Position numbers and translations under genes: made by a program
The notes under the pieces: generated by a model
Told to the model about the DNA's origin: nothing
Seen by the model: the letters and a program-made list of their open reading frames with translations, nothing else
Databases searched by the model: none
Part shown: positions 1 through 10,064 of the stretch, piece after piece
How the letters are laid out: each line of letters starts with the position of its first letter
Position numbering within the stretch: the first letter of the stretch is position 1
Assembly (NCBI GenBank): GCA_949285025.1
Contig: CASDXG010000096.1
Location: forward strand, 124,001 to 188,000
Origin: an uncultured Bacteroides sp.
GTDB lineage: Bacteria; Bacteroidota; Bacteroidia; Bacteroidales; Bacteroidaceae
Direction of reading: 5' to 3'
Length of the DNA: 64,000 nt

Positions 1-807
1 GTCTCCGATAATTTCTCCCCGAGTTACTTTTTGTCCTTTCTTTACCCTGATTTTACTTAAATGTGCATATAAAGTGACGTATCCGAACCCGTGATCAATC
101 GTAATGCAATTGCCGTACAGTCCCTCCCACTTCGCCGAGACAACAGTTCCGTTACCGGTTGTATATACAGGTGTCCCGGTGTTTGCCGAAAAATCCATGC
201 CCGCATGAAATTTTTTAGTCTTGTAAATTGGGTCAATGCGTGTGCCGTACCCCGAAGCGGTCTGTTTTAGATCCTTGTTGGATACGGGTTGAATGGCGGG
301 GATGCAGGCCAGCATTTCGTCATGTTGTTTGCATAGATTTACCACTTCATCGAATGATTTCGACTGTATATATAATTGTCTGGAAAGCAAGTCCATTTTC
401 TTTGTCGTATTGATTACCAGTTTGGAACTGGCCATGTCGAGTAAATCTTCGTATCGGTTGGTCTCGTCATAATTGGCGGAACGAAGCTGATCTGCTATTG
501 GTGGGGCTTGCATGATGAAGCGATACAGGTTGTCATCGCGTTGTTGCAGGCGTTGCATAACCGTAAGTGCTTCGTCTAATCTGTGTGATAAGATATGGTA
601 TTGTGAAAGCAGACGCGAATTTTCGGTACGGAGATCTTTTTCCGACGGAGAGCCGAATGCCCATAGAAAAATGATAAAACAGCCGGCACCAAGTCCCATG
701 CCGACAAACAGTCTCCTGAGATAACTTGTAAACCGTTGACGTATTGTGGGGTAAATTCTGTCATAAGTACGGGTCTTGGGGTTGTATATATAGTAAACTT
801 TACGCAT
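1..807 (-). CDS. M23 family metallopeptidase (3' end outside window)
   Basis: Membrane-anchored zinc endopeptidase of the LytM/M23 family, expected to cut peptidoglycan cross-bridges in the periplasm. I translated the 269 visible codons from the ATG at 807. There is a basic N-terminus, one membrane segment at about residues 37-51 (GLGAGCFIIFLW), a coiled-coil-like linker rich in Leu and Gln, then the catalytic domain. That domain shows GYGTRIDP, the zinc-ligand motif HAGMDFS and the YAHLS motif with a catalytic His. The final HxH motif lies beyond the window start. It is divergent from alaS, and their promoters overlap. The family call is firm; the substrate is not known. Confidence 0.9.
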   Translation of the reverse strand, partial: MRKVYYIYNPKTRTYDRIYPTIRQRFTSYLRRLFVGMGLGAGCFIIFLWAFGSPSEKDLRTENSRLLSQYHILSHRLDEALTVMQRLQQRDDNLYRFIMQAPPIADQLRSANYDETNRYEDLLDMASSKLVINTTKKMDLLSRQLYIQSKSFDEVVNLCKQHDEMLACIPAIQPVSNKDLKQTASGYGTRIDPIYKTKKFHAGMDFSANTGTPVYTTGNGTVVSAKWEGLYGNCITIDHGFGYVTLYAHLSKIRVKKGQKVTRGEIIGD

Positions 808-872
808 CCGATCAGTTGCTTTTTATGGAAAATAAGGCAATAACTTTCAAGTTTTTATATAAAATATGTGGA

Positions 873-903
873 CAAAAATAATAAAACGGATTATCTTTGC
901 AAA
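873..903 (-). promoter_or_regulatory. Promoter of the M23 peptidase gene
   Basis: On the minus strand TTTG (903-900) lies 19 bases before TATTTTTG (880-873). This fits the Bacteroides -33/-7 consensus TTTG-N19-21-TAnnTTTG. It overlaps the alaS -7 box on the other strand. Confidence 0.6.
892..899 (+). promoter_or_regulatory. alaS promoter -7 element
   Basis: TATCTTTG matches TAnnTTTG and lies 46 bases before the chosen alaS ATG. Only a weak -33 match (TGTG) is visible about 20 bases upstream. Confidence 0.55.
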
Positions 904-944
904 TCGAATTTCGGAATATTAACTACAAGAGTGATATAACAACT

Positions 945-3563
945 ATGTTGACAGCAAATGAAATCCGCAACTCGTTTGTGAAGTTTTTTGAATCGAAGGG
1001 ACACCAAATAGTACCTTCTGCGCCGATGGTCATTAAAGATGACCCTACATTGATGTTTACAAATGCAGGGATGAACCAGTTTAAAGATATTATCTTGGGG
1101 AATCATTCTGCTAAATATAAGCGTGTGACAGACTCGCAGAAGTGTCTTCGTGTGAGTGGAAAGCATAATGATTTGGAAGAAGTGGGGCACGATACGTATC
1201 ATCATACGATGTTCGAAATGTTAGGGAACTGGTCGTTCGGCGACTATTTTAAGAAAGAAGCGATAAGTTGGGCTTGGGAATTTTTAGTAGACGTGCTGAA
1301 GATTGATCCGAAAATCTTATATGCGACTGTATTTGAAGGGAGTCAGGATGACGGATTGGAACGCGACAATGAGGCCGCTTCTTACTGGGAACAGTTTATG
1401 CCAAAGGATCATATTAGCAATGGCAACAAGCATGACAACTTCTGGGAAATGGGAGATACCGGTCCATGTGGCCCATGTTCTGAAATACATATTGACTTGC
1501 GTCCGGAAGAGGAACGGAATAAGGTGCCGGGAAGAGAGCTTGTAAATCATGACCACCCGCAGGTGATAGAAATATGGAATCTTGTTTTCATGCAATACAA
1601 TCGAAAGGCTGATGGTACATTGGAGCCGCTTCCTGCCAAAGTTATCGATACGGGTATGGGCTTTGAACGTCTTTGTATGGCTTTACAGGGGAAACGTTCG
1701 AATTATGATACCGATGTCTTTCAGCCGATAATTAAGGTTATCGGGGATTTGGCAGGAGTGACTTATGGGAAAGACGAGAAAACGGATGTGGCGATGCGTG
1801 TCGTTGCCGATCATATCCGGACGATTGCTTTTTCTATTACAGACGGGCAATTACCGTCGAATGCGAAAGCCGGTTATGTAATACGTCGTATTCTTCGTCG
1901 TGCTGTACGCTATGCTTACACTTTCTTAGGGCAGAAACATGCTTTTATGTTTAAGCTTGTTCCGGTTCTGATTTCAAATATGGGTGAGGCATATCCTGAA
2001 TTGAAGGCACAGCAGAATCTGATAGAGAGAGTGATAAAAGAGGAAGAAGAAGCTTTTCTCCGTACGCTGGAGACAGGAATCCGTTTGTTGGATAAGACGA
2101 TGGCTGAGGCGAAAGCTGCCGGAAAAACGGAAATTAGCGGCGTGGATGCATTTACGTTATACGACACTTTTGGTTTCCCTTTTGACTTGACTGAACTGAT
2201 TTTGCGTGAAAACGGTATGACTGCCGATGTGAAAGGATTCGATATAGAAATGCAGAAGCAAAAAGAACGGGCGCGCAATGCTGCAACAGTTGAGGCCGGT
2301 GATTGGATCGTGTTGAAAGAGGGTGAGACCGTTTTTGTGGGATATGATTATACCGAATGTGAAACTTCGATATTGCGTTATCGACAAGTGAAACAAAAGG
2401 GTAAGGCTTTTTATCAGATAGTGTTGAGTGAGACTCCGTTTTATGCAGAAAGTGGTGGGCAAGTCGGTGATACAGGTGTACTGGTAAGTGAGTTTGAAAC
2501 GATAGAAATTCTTGACACGAAGAAAGAAAATAATTTACCTATCCATATAGCTAAGGAACTTCCCGAGCATCTTGATGCTCCGATGATGGCATGTGTCGAT
2601 ACAGATAAACGTGCAGCTTGTGCCGCAAACCATTCTTGTACTCACTTGTTGGATGAGGCGTTGCGCCAAGTGTTGGGGGAACATGTAGAGCAGAAAGGCT
2701 CGTTGGTTACTCCCGAGTCTTTGAGGTTTGATTTCTCTCACTTCCAGAAAGTCACAACAGAACAGCTTCGTGAAGTGGAACATTTGGTTAATGCGAAGAT
2801 ACGTGCGGACATTCCTTTGACGGAATATCGGAATATGCCGATAGAAAAAGCAAAGGAGCTTGGTGCTATTGCGCTGTTCGGCGAGAAATATGGCGATGAG
2901 GTGCGTGTCGTACAGTTTGGTTCTTCTATTGAGTTCTGTGGCGGTACTCATGTGTCTGCTACCGGTAAGATAGGTATGGTAAAGATTCTTTCAGAAAGTT
3001 CTGTGGCGGCAGGTGTGCGTCGTATAGAAGCTATAACGGGAGAAAAAGTAGAGGAATTGCTCGATACGATACAAGATACGATGAGCGATTTGAAGGCATT
3101 GTTTAACAATGCACCCGATTTGAAAATTGCGATAACGAAATATATCGATGAAAATGCCGGTTTGAAGAAGCAAATTGATGAGTTTATGAAGGAGAAGGAA
3201 GCGGAAGTGAAAGAAAAACTGCTGGGTTCGGCCAAAGAAATAGGCGGAGTGAAAGTGATTAAAGCCGTTCTTCCTGTGCCTCCGGAAACGGTGAAGAATA
3301 TCGCATTCCAGCTGAAAGGACAGATTCCGCAAAACTTGTTTGTTGTAATCGGAAGCGTGTATGAAAATAAACCGCTGCTTACGGTTACGATGAGTGATGA
3401 CATAGTGGCAAGCGGTTTGAACGCAGGAAAACTGGTACGTGAGGCGGCCAGACTGATTCAAGGTGGCGGAGGCGGGCAACCTCATTTCGCAACAGCCGGA
3501 GGAAAGAATCCCGAAGGTTTGGTAAATGCCGTAGATAAGATTATCGAATTGGCAGGATTTTAG
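945..3563 (+). CDS. alaS: Alanine--tRNA ligase
   Basis: Class II aminoacyl-tRNA synthetase that charges tRNA-Ala. The product is 872 residues, the usual length. The N-terminal catalytic core begins [20 protein letters not shown] and contains the conserved [10 protein letters not shown]. The C-terminal editing domain carries HSCTH (HxxxH) and CGGTH (CxxxH), the zinc-binding editing motifs, so mischarged Ser/Gly-tRNA should be cleared. A DHHA1-type C-terminus with a Gly-rich [14 protein letters not shown] motif follows. An upstream in-frame extension to 897 exists, but ATG 945 starts at the conserved N-terminus and leaves room for the -7 box at 892-899. It is transcribed alone and ends at a strong hairpin. 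Confidence 0.97.
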   Translation: MLTANEIRNSFVKFFESKGHQIVPSAPMVIKDDPTLMFTNAGMNQFKDIILGNHSAKYKRVTDSQKCLRVSGKHNDLEEVGHDTYHHTMFEMLGNWSFGDYFKKEAISWAWEFLVDVLKIDPKILYATVFEGSQDDGLERDNEAASYWEQFMPKDHISNGNKHDNFWEMGDTGPCGPCSEIHIDLRPEEERNKVPGRELVNHDHPQVIEIWNLVFMQYNRKADGTLEPLPAKVIDTGMGFERLCMALQGKRSNYDTDVFQPIIKVIGDLAGVTYGKDEKTDVAMRVVADHIRTIAFSITDGQLPSNAKAGYVIRRILRRAVRYAYTFLGQKHAFMFKLVPVLISNMGEAYPELKAQQNLIERVIKEEEEAFLRTLETGIRLLDKTMAEAKAAGKTEISGVDAFTLYDTFGFPFDLTELILRENGMTADVKGFDIEMQKQKERARNAATVEAGDWIVLKEGETVFVGYDYTECETSILRYRQVKQKGKAFYQIVLSETPFYAESGGQVGDTGVLVSEFETIEILDTKKENNLPIHIAKELPEHLDAPMMACVDTDKRAACAANHSCTHLLDEALRQVLGEHVEQKGSLVTPESLRFDFSHFQKVTTEQLREVEHLVNAKIRADIPLTEYRNMPIEKAKELGAIALFGEKYGDEVRVVQFGSSIEFCGGTHVSATGKIGMVKILSESSVAAGVRRIEAITGEKVEELLDTIQDTMSDLKALFNNAPDLKIAITKYIDENAGLKKQIDEFMKEKEAEVKEKLLGSAKEIGGVKVIKAVLPVPPETVKNIAFQLKGQIPQNLFVVIGSVYENKPLLTVTMSDDIVASGLNAGKLVREAARLIQGGGGGQPHFATAGGKNPEGLVNAVDKIIELAGF

Positions 3564-3585
3564 GCCTTATGATAAAGATCCTTTT

Positions 3586-3625
3586 GAAAAAAACACGCAA
3601 AAATTTTTTTTGCGTGTTTTTTTTT
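3586..3625 (+). terminator. Terminator after alaS
   Basis: AAAAAACACGCA and TGCGTGTTTTTT form a stem around an A/T loop, followed by a T run. It lies 23 bases past the alaS stop. Confidence 0.8.
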
Positions 3626-3632
3626 AGCTTTG
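3625..3632 (+). promoter_or_regulatory. Possible -7 element for the interrupted secreted-protein gene
   Basis: TAGCTTTG fits TAnnTTTG, directly after the alaS terminator. If used, transcription would start close to 3640, so translation must begin further down, most likely at a non-ATG codon. Confidence 0.4.
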
Positions 3633-3639
3633 CAATAAA

Positions 3640-6422
3640 TTGAAAATAGGGAAAATATGCTTGATTTTTTTTCAGAATGTTTCGTTGGTTAAGCAAGAAT
3701 GTCGTGATGTTCTTGTTCGAAAGACAGGACGCATTGTTATATCTTTCGTCTTGTTTAGTGTGTTTCTTTGTAATATGAGTCTGCATGCAGCTCAAAAGAT
3801 AAATCTTGATGAAAGTGTAAAGGAACTCATTTTGTCGGTGGGAGAAACAAAATACACGTTTTCTTCATCTACAGACGGGAAATGGTTTTTCTCGCACATT
3901 CAGCAGGGACGGAAAAAATTGTTTCGGCATTGAACGAAAATGAAAGCTTTTTCCGTAGTAGTGGTCGTGCTTCCAATTATGAGATTCTGGAAAATAACCT
4001 TTCAAAGATAAAGATTCGTTTTTCAGGATTAGAGAATCATCCGGGTGCGAGTGTGGTTTATACTGTTGAAGCAGCCGATAAATTACCCAGATTGCAAGTC
4101 AGCATAGAAGGAGTGGCATCATTGACTTGTGCATACCGTTCAGCGGCGACTTCGCAAAATCCTCACGGTACATGGATAACAAGAGGCGAGACCGCCTGTG
4201 ATGCTGAAGGGAAAGAGGTCTTTATAGATGGAAGCGGTCCATTTGTTTTTGGTCATTCTATGTTAGGGAAAGAGGATATATCATATGTCTGGCAGGCCAA
4301 GACAAGGCCGGTGAAGCCTCGAAGAGGGACAGAGCAGCGAAGTAATACGTTCTTTAAGAGCGGAATCGTTACACAGAGCCAGTCGTCTTATACTTATTGG
4401 CAGTTGCGAATCGGAGCAGATGAGCCAAAGGAATATGCAATGGTTTGGGATTATAATTTAGGCGGACGGGTGCATGATGTTTTTGAAAAATATTATTCTG
4501 ATATAATAGACTCCCAAGTGGATATTTCGCGTTTTGATAGGAGTTATAATGCGACATTGGCTGTAGAGAAGATGCCGATACGCCTTTCTTCTCCGGAAGC
4601 GTTTATTCCCGGATATGGATGGATGATGGAAGAATATTATCCTAACGGGCATAGGTCTGCGTATCCTTTCGGGCATGAATGTGGAATCCAGACGGCAGCA
4701 TTGTTGAGTTATGAAGGATTTGCCACGCAAAGAGACTGGGAAAAGAATTTCGGTTTTTATGTCCTTGATAAATTACCGATGTGGAGTGACATTAATCAAG
4801 GCTATTTTGTTAAGCGAGATGGCGGGTATACACGATGGTGTTACAGCAATGATTATAAGAATCCTTTCCCTTTGTTGGAAGGAGGTAACTGGGGCGCTGC
4901 CGAGCAGATCTATTTAATTGCACGTCTTTCCGGTGATGAGCAGTTGCGTAAAAAAGCTGTTTCTCTGATGAAGCATGATGTGGATGTTAAATTGGATGCC
5001 GAGCATTTTTATTTCCCTCCTTGTTGGAATCCGGACACCCGGCAGTTGACCGACCATCGCGATGATTGGTTTATAACCGGAGGCTTAGGATATTGTGCTG
5101 TGGTTTGCGAAGAGATTTTGTATCCGGAAACGAATGATAAACGATATCTTGAGCTTGCAGATAAATTGACGGATTGGCTTTCTTTGAATTGGCGGGAGGA
5201 GAATAAAATGAATTTTCTGCATCCGGGTGTTAATACGTTCCATTGTTTCAGCGGATGGATTATAAAAGCGATGATTCGACGATACGAAAGAAGTAAAGAT
5301 GAAAGCTTTTTGGATATAGCAAAAGATTTGACATGGGTTATGGCTGCTACGTTATGTATGAATGATACGAAGCTTAATGGTAAATCGCTTTTTGGCGTGA
5401 CTTGTGTCGGAACCCGAGGGTGTGTGGATTATGATTGCTTCCCGAATTTATGTCATGAAAAGGATTTGTGCTTTATTGAGTCAATGGGAATTCTGGCGAA
5501 GTATGTATCAGGCGAGTCTTACGCTAAGTATTTGTCAATGCAGTCATTGAGACTTCCTCAGGACAGATGGCTTTCCGCTTGGGTGCAGGAGCAGAGAGAT
5601 TTGAACTTACGTACGAATTATGACAACTGGGCGCGAGGAATTACGAATCTGTCTTTCGGTATAAATACTTCAAGTAATCGTCAGATTCAATTGTTCGATT
5701 GCACGGTTGCTGTAAAATCGTTGACGGTTTCAGAAGAAAGAGAAATCGTTGCGGTCAATGCGACCTCGCAGACTCAGCAGAGTACGATTTCCATCCCATA
5801 TTTGAAGAATGGTAAATATGCTCTTTATTTGGATGGGAAAAGAAAGGGGATATACACGTCTTCCGCTTTAAAGAATGGTTTTTCTTGCTCTTTTTCGGCT
5901 AACGGAACAGTGAAAATAACCGTGAAGCTTAAAGAAATTCTTCCGGAAGAATCTTATACGGAAAAGAATGAAAAGCGTATTTTATTGGATGAATCACTTC
6001 TTTTTGATGCACAGCGCGGAGTGGGATATCCTCAACCGATATATCGTATGGACAAGAGTTTTATGACTCATCCCTTGATGGATGCTGAAGGAAATCAGGT
6101 AAAAGGTTTTGGTTTGGCTGCAAATACAGTCCTGGCTTTTAAATTGGATAGAAAATTCTCCTCGTTTGAGGCTGTATTGTCTATGGATGATGCGATAAAG
6201 AAATTAACAAAGCCCGATCCTTCTGTCAATGTAACATTTTTTGCCGATGGACGGTTGTGTTTTGAAAGTGGGAAGATTGATCGGAATTCAGCCCCATTGT
6301 CTGTGAAATTTTCGTTGGACGATGTGGATGTACTGATTATACGTGTTTCCGGAAATTATGACGATGATGGTAATTTAAAGCATGATATGGTTAATCTTCT
6401 TTCTCCGTATCTATGTCCATGA
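3640..6422 (+). pseudogene. Secreted putative glycan-active protein interrupted by a frameshift
   Basis: Two overlapping frames make one gene. Frame A (3640-3933) gives a signal peptide (RIVISFVLFSVFL, cut near SLHAAQ) and then runs into a stop. Frame B (3882-6422) carries the remaining roughly 840 residues. Continuity is restored by a -1 shift in the A6 run at 3913-3918. The body is a beta-rich N-terminal region, then a Trp/Tyr-rich helical region (NWGAAEQIYLIARLSG, DDWFITGGLGY, NTFHCFSGW) resembling alpha/alpha-barrel glycan enzymes. The last 150 residues resemble an NPCBM carbohydrate-binding fold (GFGLAANT, LDRKFSSFEA, VTFFADG). I cannot assign a glycoside hydrolase or lyase family or catalytic residues. 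Frame A has no upstream ATG (the first codon is TTG), so the start is also uncertain. It may be a decayed gene, a slippage site or a base-call error. Confidence 0.6.
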
Positions 6423-6480
6423 ATGCAGATTGTATAGATTTTTCCTGTGGGGAATTTATTGGTGTTAGAAGATTGATGTA

Positions 6481-7908
6481 TTAATCCGTGTAATCGTTTC
6501 CTTTCTTAGGCCAGTTAATTAAATACAGTTTTTCCGTAGCTCTGGTGAAAGCAGTATAGAGCCAGCGGTAGTAATCGGGCGATAACATCTCTCGGGTTAC
6601 GTATCCCTGATCGAGAAATACATGGCGCCATTGACCGCCCTGTGCTTTGTGACAGGTTACGGCATAGGCATATTTCACCTGTAAGGCGTTATAAAAAGGG
6701 TCGGTTTTCATCTTTTTCATGCGCTCGCGTTTTGTCGGTATATCTGCATAATCCTCTAAAACAGCGTAAAACAGGCGGTCGTTTTCTTCTTTTGTCAGAG
6801 CCGGAGCATCGGAATGAAGCGTATCAAGCAGTAGGGTCGCTTCTATTTCCAAGTCGTTATAATCGGGGAAAGTCAGTAATGTCTCGGCGAAACGGAAACC
6901 GTATAACTCTTTTATTCGTCGGATCCGTTGGACGACAACGATGTCTCCGTTTGCAATGAACTCCAGTTCCTTGTAGTCATTTCCCCAGAAATAATTGTTT
7001 TTCGCCACCATTAAGCGGTCACCTGCATTCAGTTCGTCTTCCCTGAAAAGAACGGCATTCCTTATTCCGTTGTTGTAAATGTTCGCACGCTTGTTGGAAC
7101 GGCAAATGATGATAGTTTCATCTGCTCCTGTTTTATTGAAACTGTCGCCAACGGTTTCAAGTAATTCGTTGCCCGGTAAAATCTTTATATCCGGGAACCC
7201 GTCGATCCGTATGTCGGGGAATGTGTTATGGCCGGCTTTTGCAATCAGTGTCCTCAGTAAAGTAGCATTGTATAAGATGCCGGAGTCTGTTTCCTGCCGG
7301 ATGACTTCCGTTAAAGTACACGTTGTAACATCCAGTCCGTATGTTCTCAATACGCTTTCCGAAAGAGCCGGACTTTCTTCTTCTCCGATAGGCAGAAGTT
7401 GGGCCGTATCGCCTATGAGCATGAGCTTGCAACCCAAGTCATTGTATACATATTGAATGAGGTCATATAGTAAATATCCTGTTCCGAATGTCATACCATG
7501 CCGGCCTTCATTGGAAATCATCGAGGCCTCGTCCACAATGAATAAGGTATGTCGGTGTAAGTTCTTGTCTAAAACGAAATTGTCTGTTTCGTTGGAAAAG
7601 GAGCGTTGACGGTATATCTTTTTATGTATAGTATAAGCCTGTGTTCCGGCATAGCGGGTAAAAACCTTTGCAGCCCGTCCGGTTGGTGCCAGTAAAACAC
7701 ATTTTTGTTTCAACTGAGTAAGCATTTGTACCATAGCTCCGGTAAGGGTCGTTTTTCCGGTGCCTGCATATCCTTTTAAAATATAAACAGTTTTTTCCTG
7801 TGGGGTGCAGATGAATTCAGCGAAAAAATTCATTGCAATTTCTTGTTCTTTAGTTGGTCTATACAGAAAAAATCGTTTAATTTGTTGCGTTAATTCATCT
7901 TTTAGCAT
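6481..7908 (-). CDS. RecD-like ATP-dependent DNA helicase / AAA family ATPase
   Basis: Superfamily 1 helicase of 475 residues. Walker A is GYAGTGKT (46-53), motif Ia region LLAPTGRAA (72-80) and Walker B FIVDEAS (123-129). The C-terminal UvrD_C_2-like part has CHKAQGGQW and YTAFTRATEKLYLI. It resembles the short RecD2-like proteins found alone in Bacteroidota and lacks an N-terminal extension. It is expected to act in DNA repair or in unwinding 5' tailed substrates. The ATG at 7908 is the obvious start. It is a single-gene unit convergent with the interrupted secreted gene. Confidence 0.88.
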   Translation of the reverse strand: MLKDELTQQIKRFFLYRPTKEQEIAMNFFAEFICTPQEKTVYILKGYAGTGKTTLTGAMVQMLTQLKQKCVLLAPTGRAAKVFTRYAGTQAYTIHKKIYRQRSFSNETDNFVLDKNLHRHTLFIVDEASMISNEGRHGMTFGTGYLLYDLIQYVYNDLGCKLMLIGDTAQLLPIGEEESPALSESVLRTYGLDVTTCTLTEVIRQETDSGILYNATLLRTLIAKAGHNTFPDIRIDGFPDIKILPGNELLETVGDSFNKTGADETIIICRSNKRANIYNNGIRNAVLFREDELNAGDRLMVAKNNYFWGNDYKELEFIANGDIVVVQRIRRIKELYGFRFAETLLTFPDYNDLEIEATLLLDTLHSDAPALTKEENDRLFYAVLEDYADIPTKRERMKKMKTDPFYNALQVKYAYAVTCHKAQGGQWRHVFLDQGYVTREMLSPDYYRWLYTAFTRATEKLYLINWPKKGNDYTD

Positions 7909-7960
7909 AAATGTAGATTAAAAAAGTTTACTAAGCTTGAAGTGTTTGGTATATTTATCT

Positions 7961-7968
7961 TATTTTTG
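7961..7968 (+). promoter_or_regulatory. -7 element of the 8.0-10 kb operon
   Basis: TATTTTTG fits TAnnTTTG, 35 bases before the ATG at 8004. A partial -33 match (TTG at 7937-7939) lies 21 bases upstream. Confidence 0.5.
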
Positions 7969-8003
7969 TGATACGAATATAAACTAAAAAAAACATATTT
8001 ATC

Positions 8004-8690
8004 ATGAAAACTGTTGTTAATGTTGTATTATTCGTTTGTGTTGTTGCCTTAGTATACATTTGTTATGGCAGTGTAATGGGCCCGATCAATTTCGGAAAGG
8101 AAAGAACTGTTAGAGAAAATGCGGTAAAAGCTCGCTTAATCGATATCCGTAAGGCGCAGCAGGAGTATCGTTTGGTTCATGACGGTGCTTATACGGCAAG
8201 CTTTGACACTTTGATAGACTTCGTTAAGACAGCGAAACTTCCTTTTATTTTGAAGGTTGGAACATTGAGTGATACCCAATTGGAGAATGGTATGACAGAA
8301 CAAAAAGCTGTGGCGTTGATTAATAAAGCGAAGAAGACAGGAAACTGGAACGAGGTGGAAAAACAGGGCTTGAAAGACTTTCGTCGTGATACAATGTGGG
8401 TGGCAGTTATGGATACAATCTTTGAAAAAGGATTTAATCCCGACTCTCTTCGTTATGTTCCTTATGGCAATGGTGCGGAGTTTGAAATGCAGGCACGTCG
8501 AGATACGATGAAATCAGGAGCGCCATTGAACTTGTTTCAAGCTCAGGTGGCTTATGATGTTTATTTGAGTGGACTTAATAAACAGGAATTGATTAACTTG
8601 AAAGATACTCAAAGCAAATTGGGACGGTATTGTGGATTACGTGTCGGAGATATAGAACAAGCGAACAATAATGCAGGAAATTGGGAATAG
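8004..8690 (+). CDS. Conserved membrane-anchored hypothetical protein
   Basis: 228 residues with one N-terminal membrane segment (VVLFVCVVALVYICYG, about 6-21). The rest is soluble and probably periplasmic, with helical, charged sequence such as VRENAVKARLIDIRKAQQEYR. That stretch resembles the start of type-II pseudopilin-like or cell-envelope anchor proteins, but I see no prepilin cleavage motif. It is the first gene of an operon with the DUF3822 gene (20-base overlap) and rsmD, an order often seen in Bacteroidales. Function unknown. Confidence 0.75.
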   Translation: MKTVVNVVLFVCVVALVYICYGSVMGPINFGKERTVRENAVKARLIDIRKAQQEYRLVHDGAYTASFDTLIDFVKTAKLPFILKVGTLSDTQLENGMTEQKAVALINKAKKTGNWNEVEKQGLKDFRRDTMWVAVMDTIFEKGFNPDSLRYVPYGNGAEFEMQARRDTMKSGAPLNLFQAQVAYDVYLSGLNKQELINLKDTQSKLGRYCGLRVGDIEQANNNAGNWE

Positions 8691-9507
8691 TACAGTTAGA
8701 TTCGATTCATCGAATTCTCAACAGCATACCTTATCCATCCGTTTTAGTGCGGATGGATTTTCTTTTTTCGTTTATAATCCGGGTCATCGGAATGATTCTT
8801 TTTATAAAGTTTATCCTGTCAATTCTCAGCGTTCGATGGCTGCTAATGTGAAGCTGTTTCTGAATGATGTGCAAGAGTTGAAAGCATCTTATAAACAGGT
8901 TAACCTGTTAATTCATTCCCCGCGCTATACAGCTGTTCCGTTAGAACTGTTTGATGATGATGATATTGAATTTGTTTTTTATCAGACATTCCCCAAACGT
9001 AACAATGAAATAGTGATGTGTAATGTACTGAACGGTAGTAATATTGCAATTCTTTTTTCTCTTGATAAGCTGGCGCATGTGTTTCTTTCTGAATTCTTTC
9101 CGAAAGCCCGTTTTCTGGCCGCGATTAGTCCGCAATTGGAATTGCTTCAGAATAAGGTACACGAGGGAAGCAATTGTAAACTTTATGCAAATCTGCATCC
9201 GGAGAATATCGATATTTTTTGTTTTAATAAGGGGAAATTGTTATTGGTAAATTCTTTTATCTGCCATGCAGTCTCAGACCGTTGCTTTTATTTGCTTGGT
9301 GTTTGGAAACAATGCGGTTTCGATGCGGAGAGAGATGACTGTAATTTGGCGGGTTGTAGAAACGAGAGAGAAGAATTGGCAACTGCTTTGAGAAAATATA
9401 TTCGTAGTGTTTTTATTGTTAATTCGTTACCGGAATTTATTGCTCCTGAGCTCAGGGAAATAGAAGAACTTCCGTTTGACATTCAATCTTTACTTGCATG
9501 CGAGTGA
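8671..9507 (+). CDS. DUF3822 family protein
   Basis: 278 residues. It matches my knowledge of the Bacteroidota DUF3822 family, which sits immediately before rsmD and is thought to have an actin-like/ASKHA-related fold; no biochemical role is established. No signal peptide or membrane segment is visible. Its start overlaps the upstream gene by 20 bases and its end overlaps rsmD by 10, so the three are translationally coupled. Confidence 0.8.
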   Translation: MQEIGNSTVRFDSSNSQQHTLSIRFSADGFSFFVYNPGHRNDSFYKVYPVNSQRSMAANVKLFLNDVQELKASYKQVNLLIHSPRYTAVPLELFDDDDIEFVFYQTFPKRNNEIVMCNVLNGSNIAILFSLDKLAHVFLSEFFPKARFLAAISPQLELLQNKVHEGSNCKLYANLHPENIDIFCFNKGKLLLVNSFICHAVSDRCFYLLGVWKQCGFDAERDDCNLAGCRNEREELATALRKYIRSVFIVNSLPEFIAPELREIEELPFDIQSLLACE

Positions 9508-10064
9508 TAAGTGGTATATATAAAGGAAGGAGATTTGATATTCCTTCTACATTTAAGGCACGTCCTACTACAGATTTTGCGAAAGAAAATCTGTTTAATG
9601 TGCTTACCGGTTATATTGATTTTGATGAGAATGTTACTGCACTTGACCTGTTTGCCGGGACAGGGAGTATTAGTCTTGAATTGCTTTCGCGAGGATGTGG
9701 TAGAGTGATTTCTGTGGAAAGAGATATGCAGCATTATGTCTTCATTCGTAAAGTAATGGCGGAGATAAAGGCAGATGAATGGTTTCCTGTGAAAGGGGAT
9801 GTATTCCGGTATATAGGAAAGTGCAGGGAAACGTTTGATTTTATTTTTGCGGATCCGCCTTATGCTCTAAAAGAATTGGAGAGTATACCGTCGAAAATAT
9901 TTGAGTATAAGCTATTAAAACCGAACGGGCTTTTTGTTCTTGAGCATGGTAAAGACAGAACGTTTGATACAGATTTACATTTTGTGGAACATCGTTCTTA
10001 TGGGAGTGTGAATTTTTCATTCTTTAGAGAAGTGGAGCAAGAAGGCGAACAACCGATTCGATGA
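9498..10064 (+). CDS. rsmD: 16S rRNA (guanine(966)-N2)-methyltransferase RsmD
   Basis: SAM-dependent methyltransferase of 188 residues that modifies G966 of 16S rRNA. It starts MRVISGIYKGRRF, with the SAM-binding loop LDLFAGTG (49-56) and the N-methyltransferase motif DPPY (119-122). It is the last gene of the three-gene operon. Its last 41 bases overlap the 3' end of the cardiolipin synthase gene on the other strand, with no terminator between them. Confidence 0.93.
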   Translation: MRVISGIYKGRRFDIPSTFKARPTTDFAKENLFNVLTGYIDFDENVTALDLFAGTGSISLELLSRGCGRVISVERDMQHYVFIRKVMAEIKADEWFPVKGDVFRYIGKCRETFDFIFADPPYALKELESIPSKIFEYKLLKPNGLFVLEHGKDRTFDTDLHFVEHRSYGSVNFSFFREVEQEGEQPIR

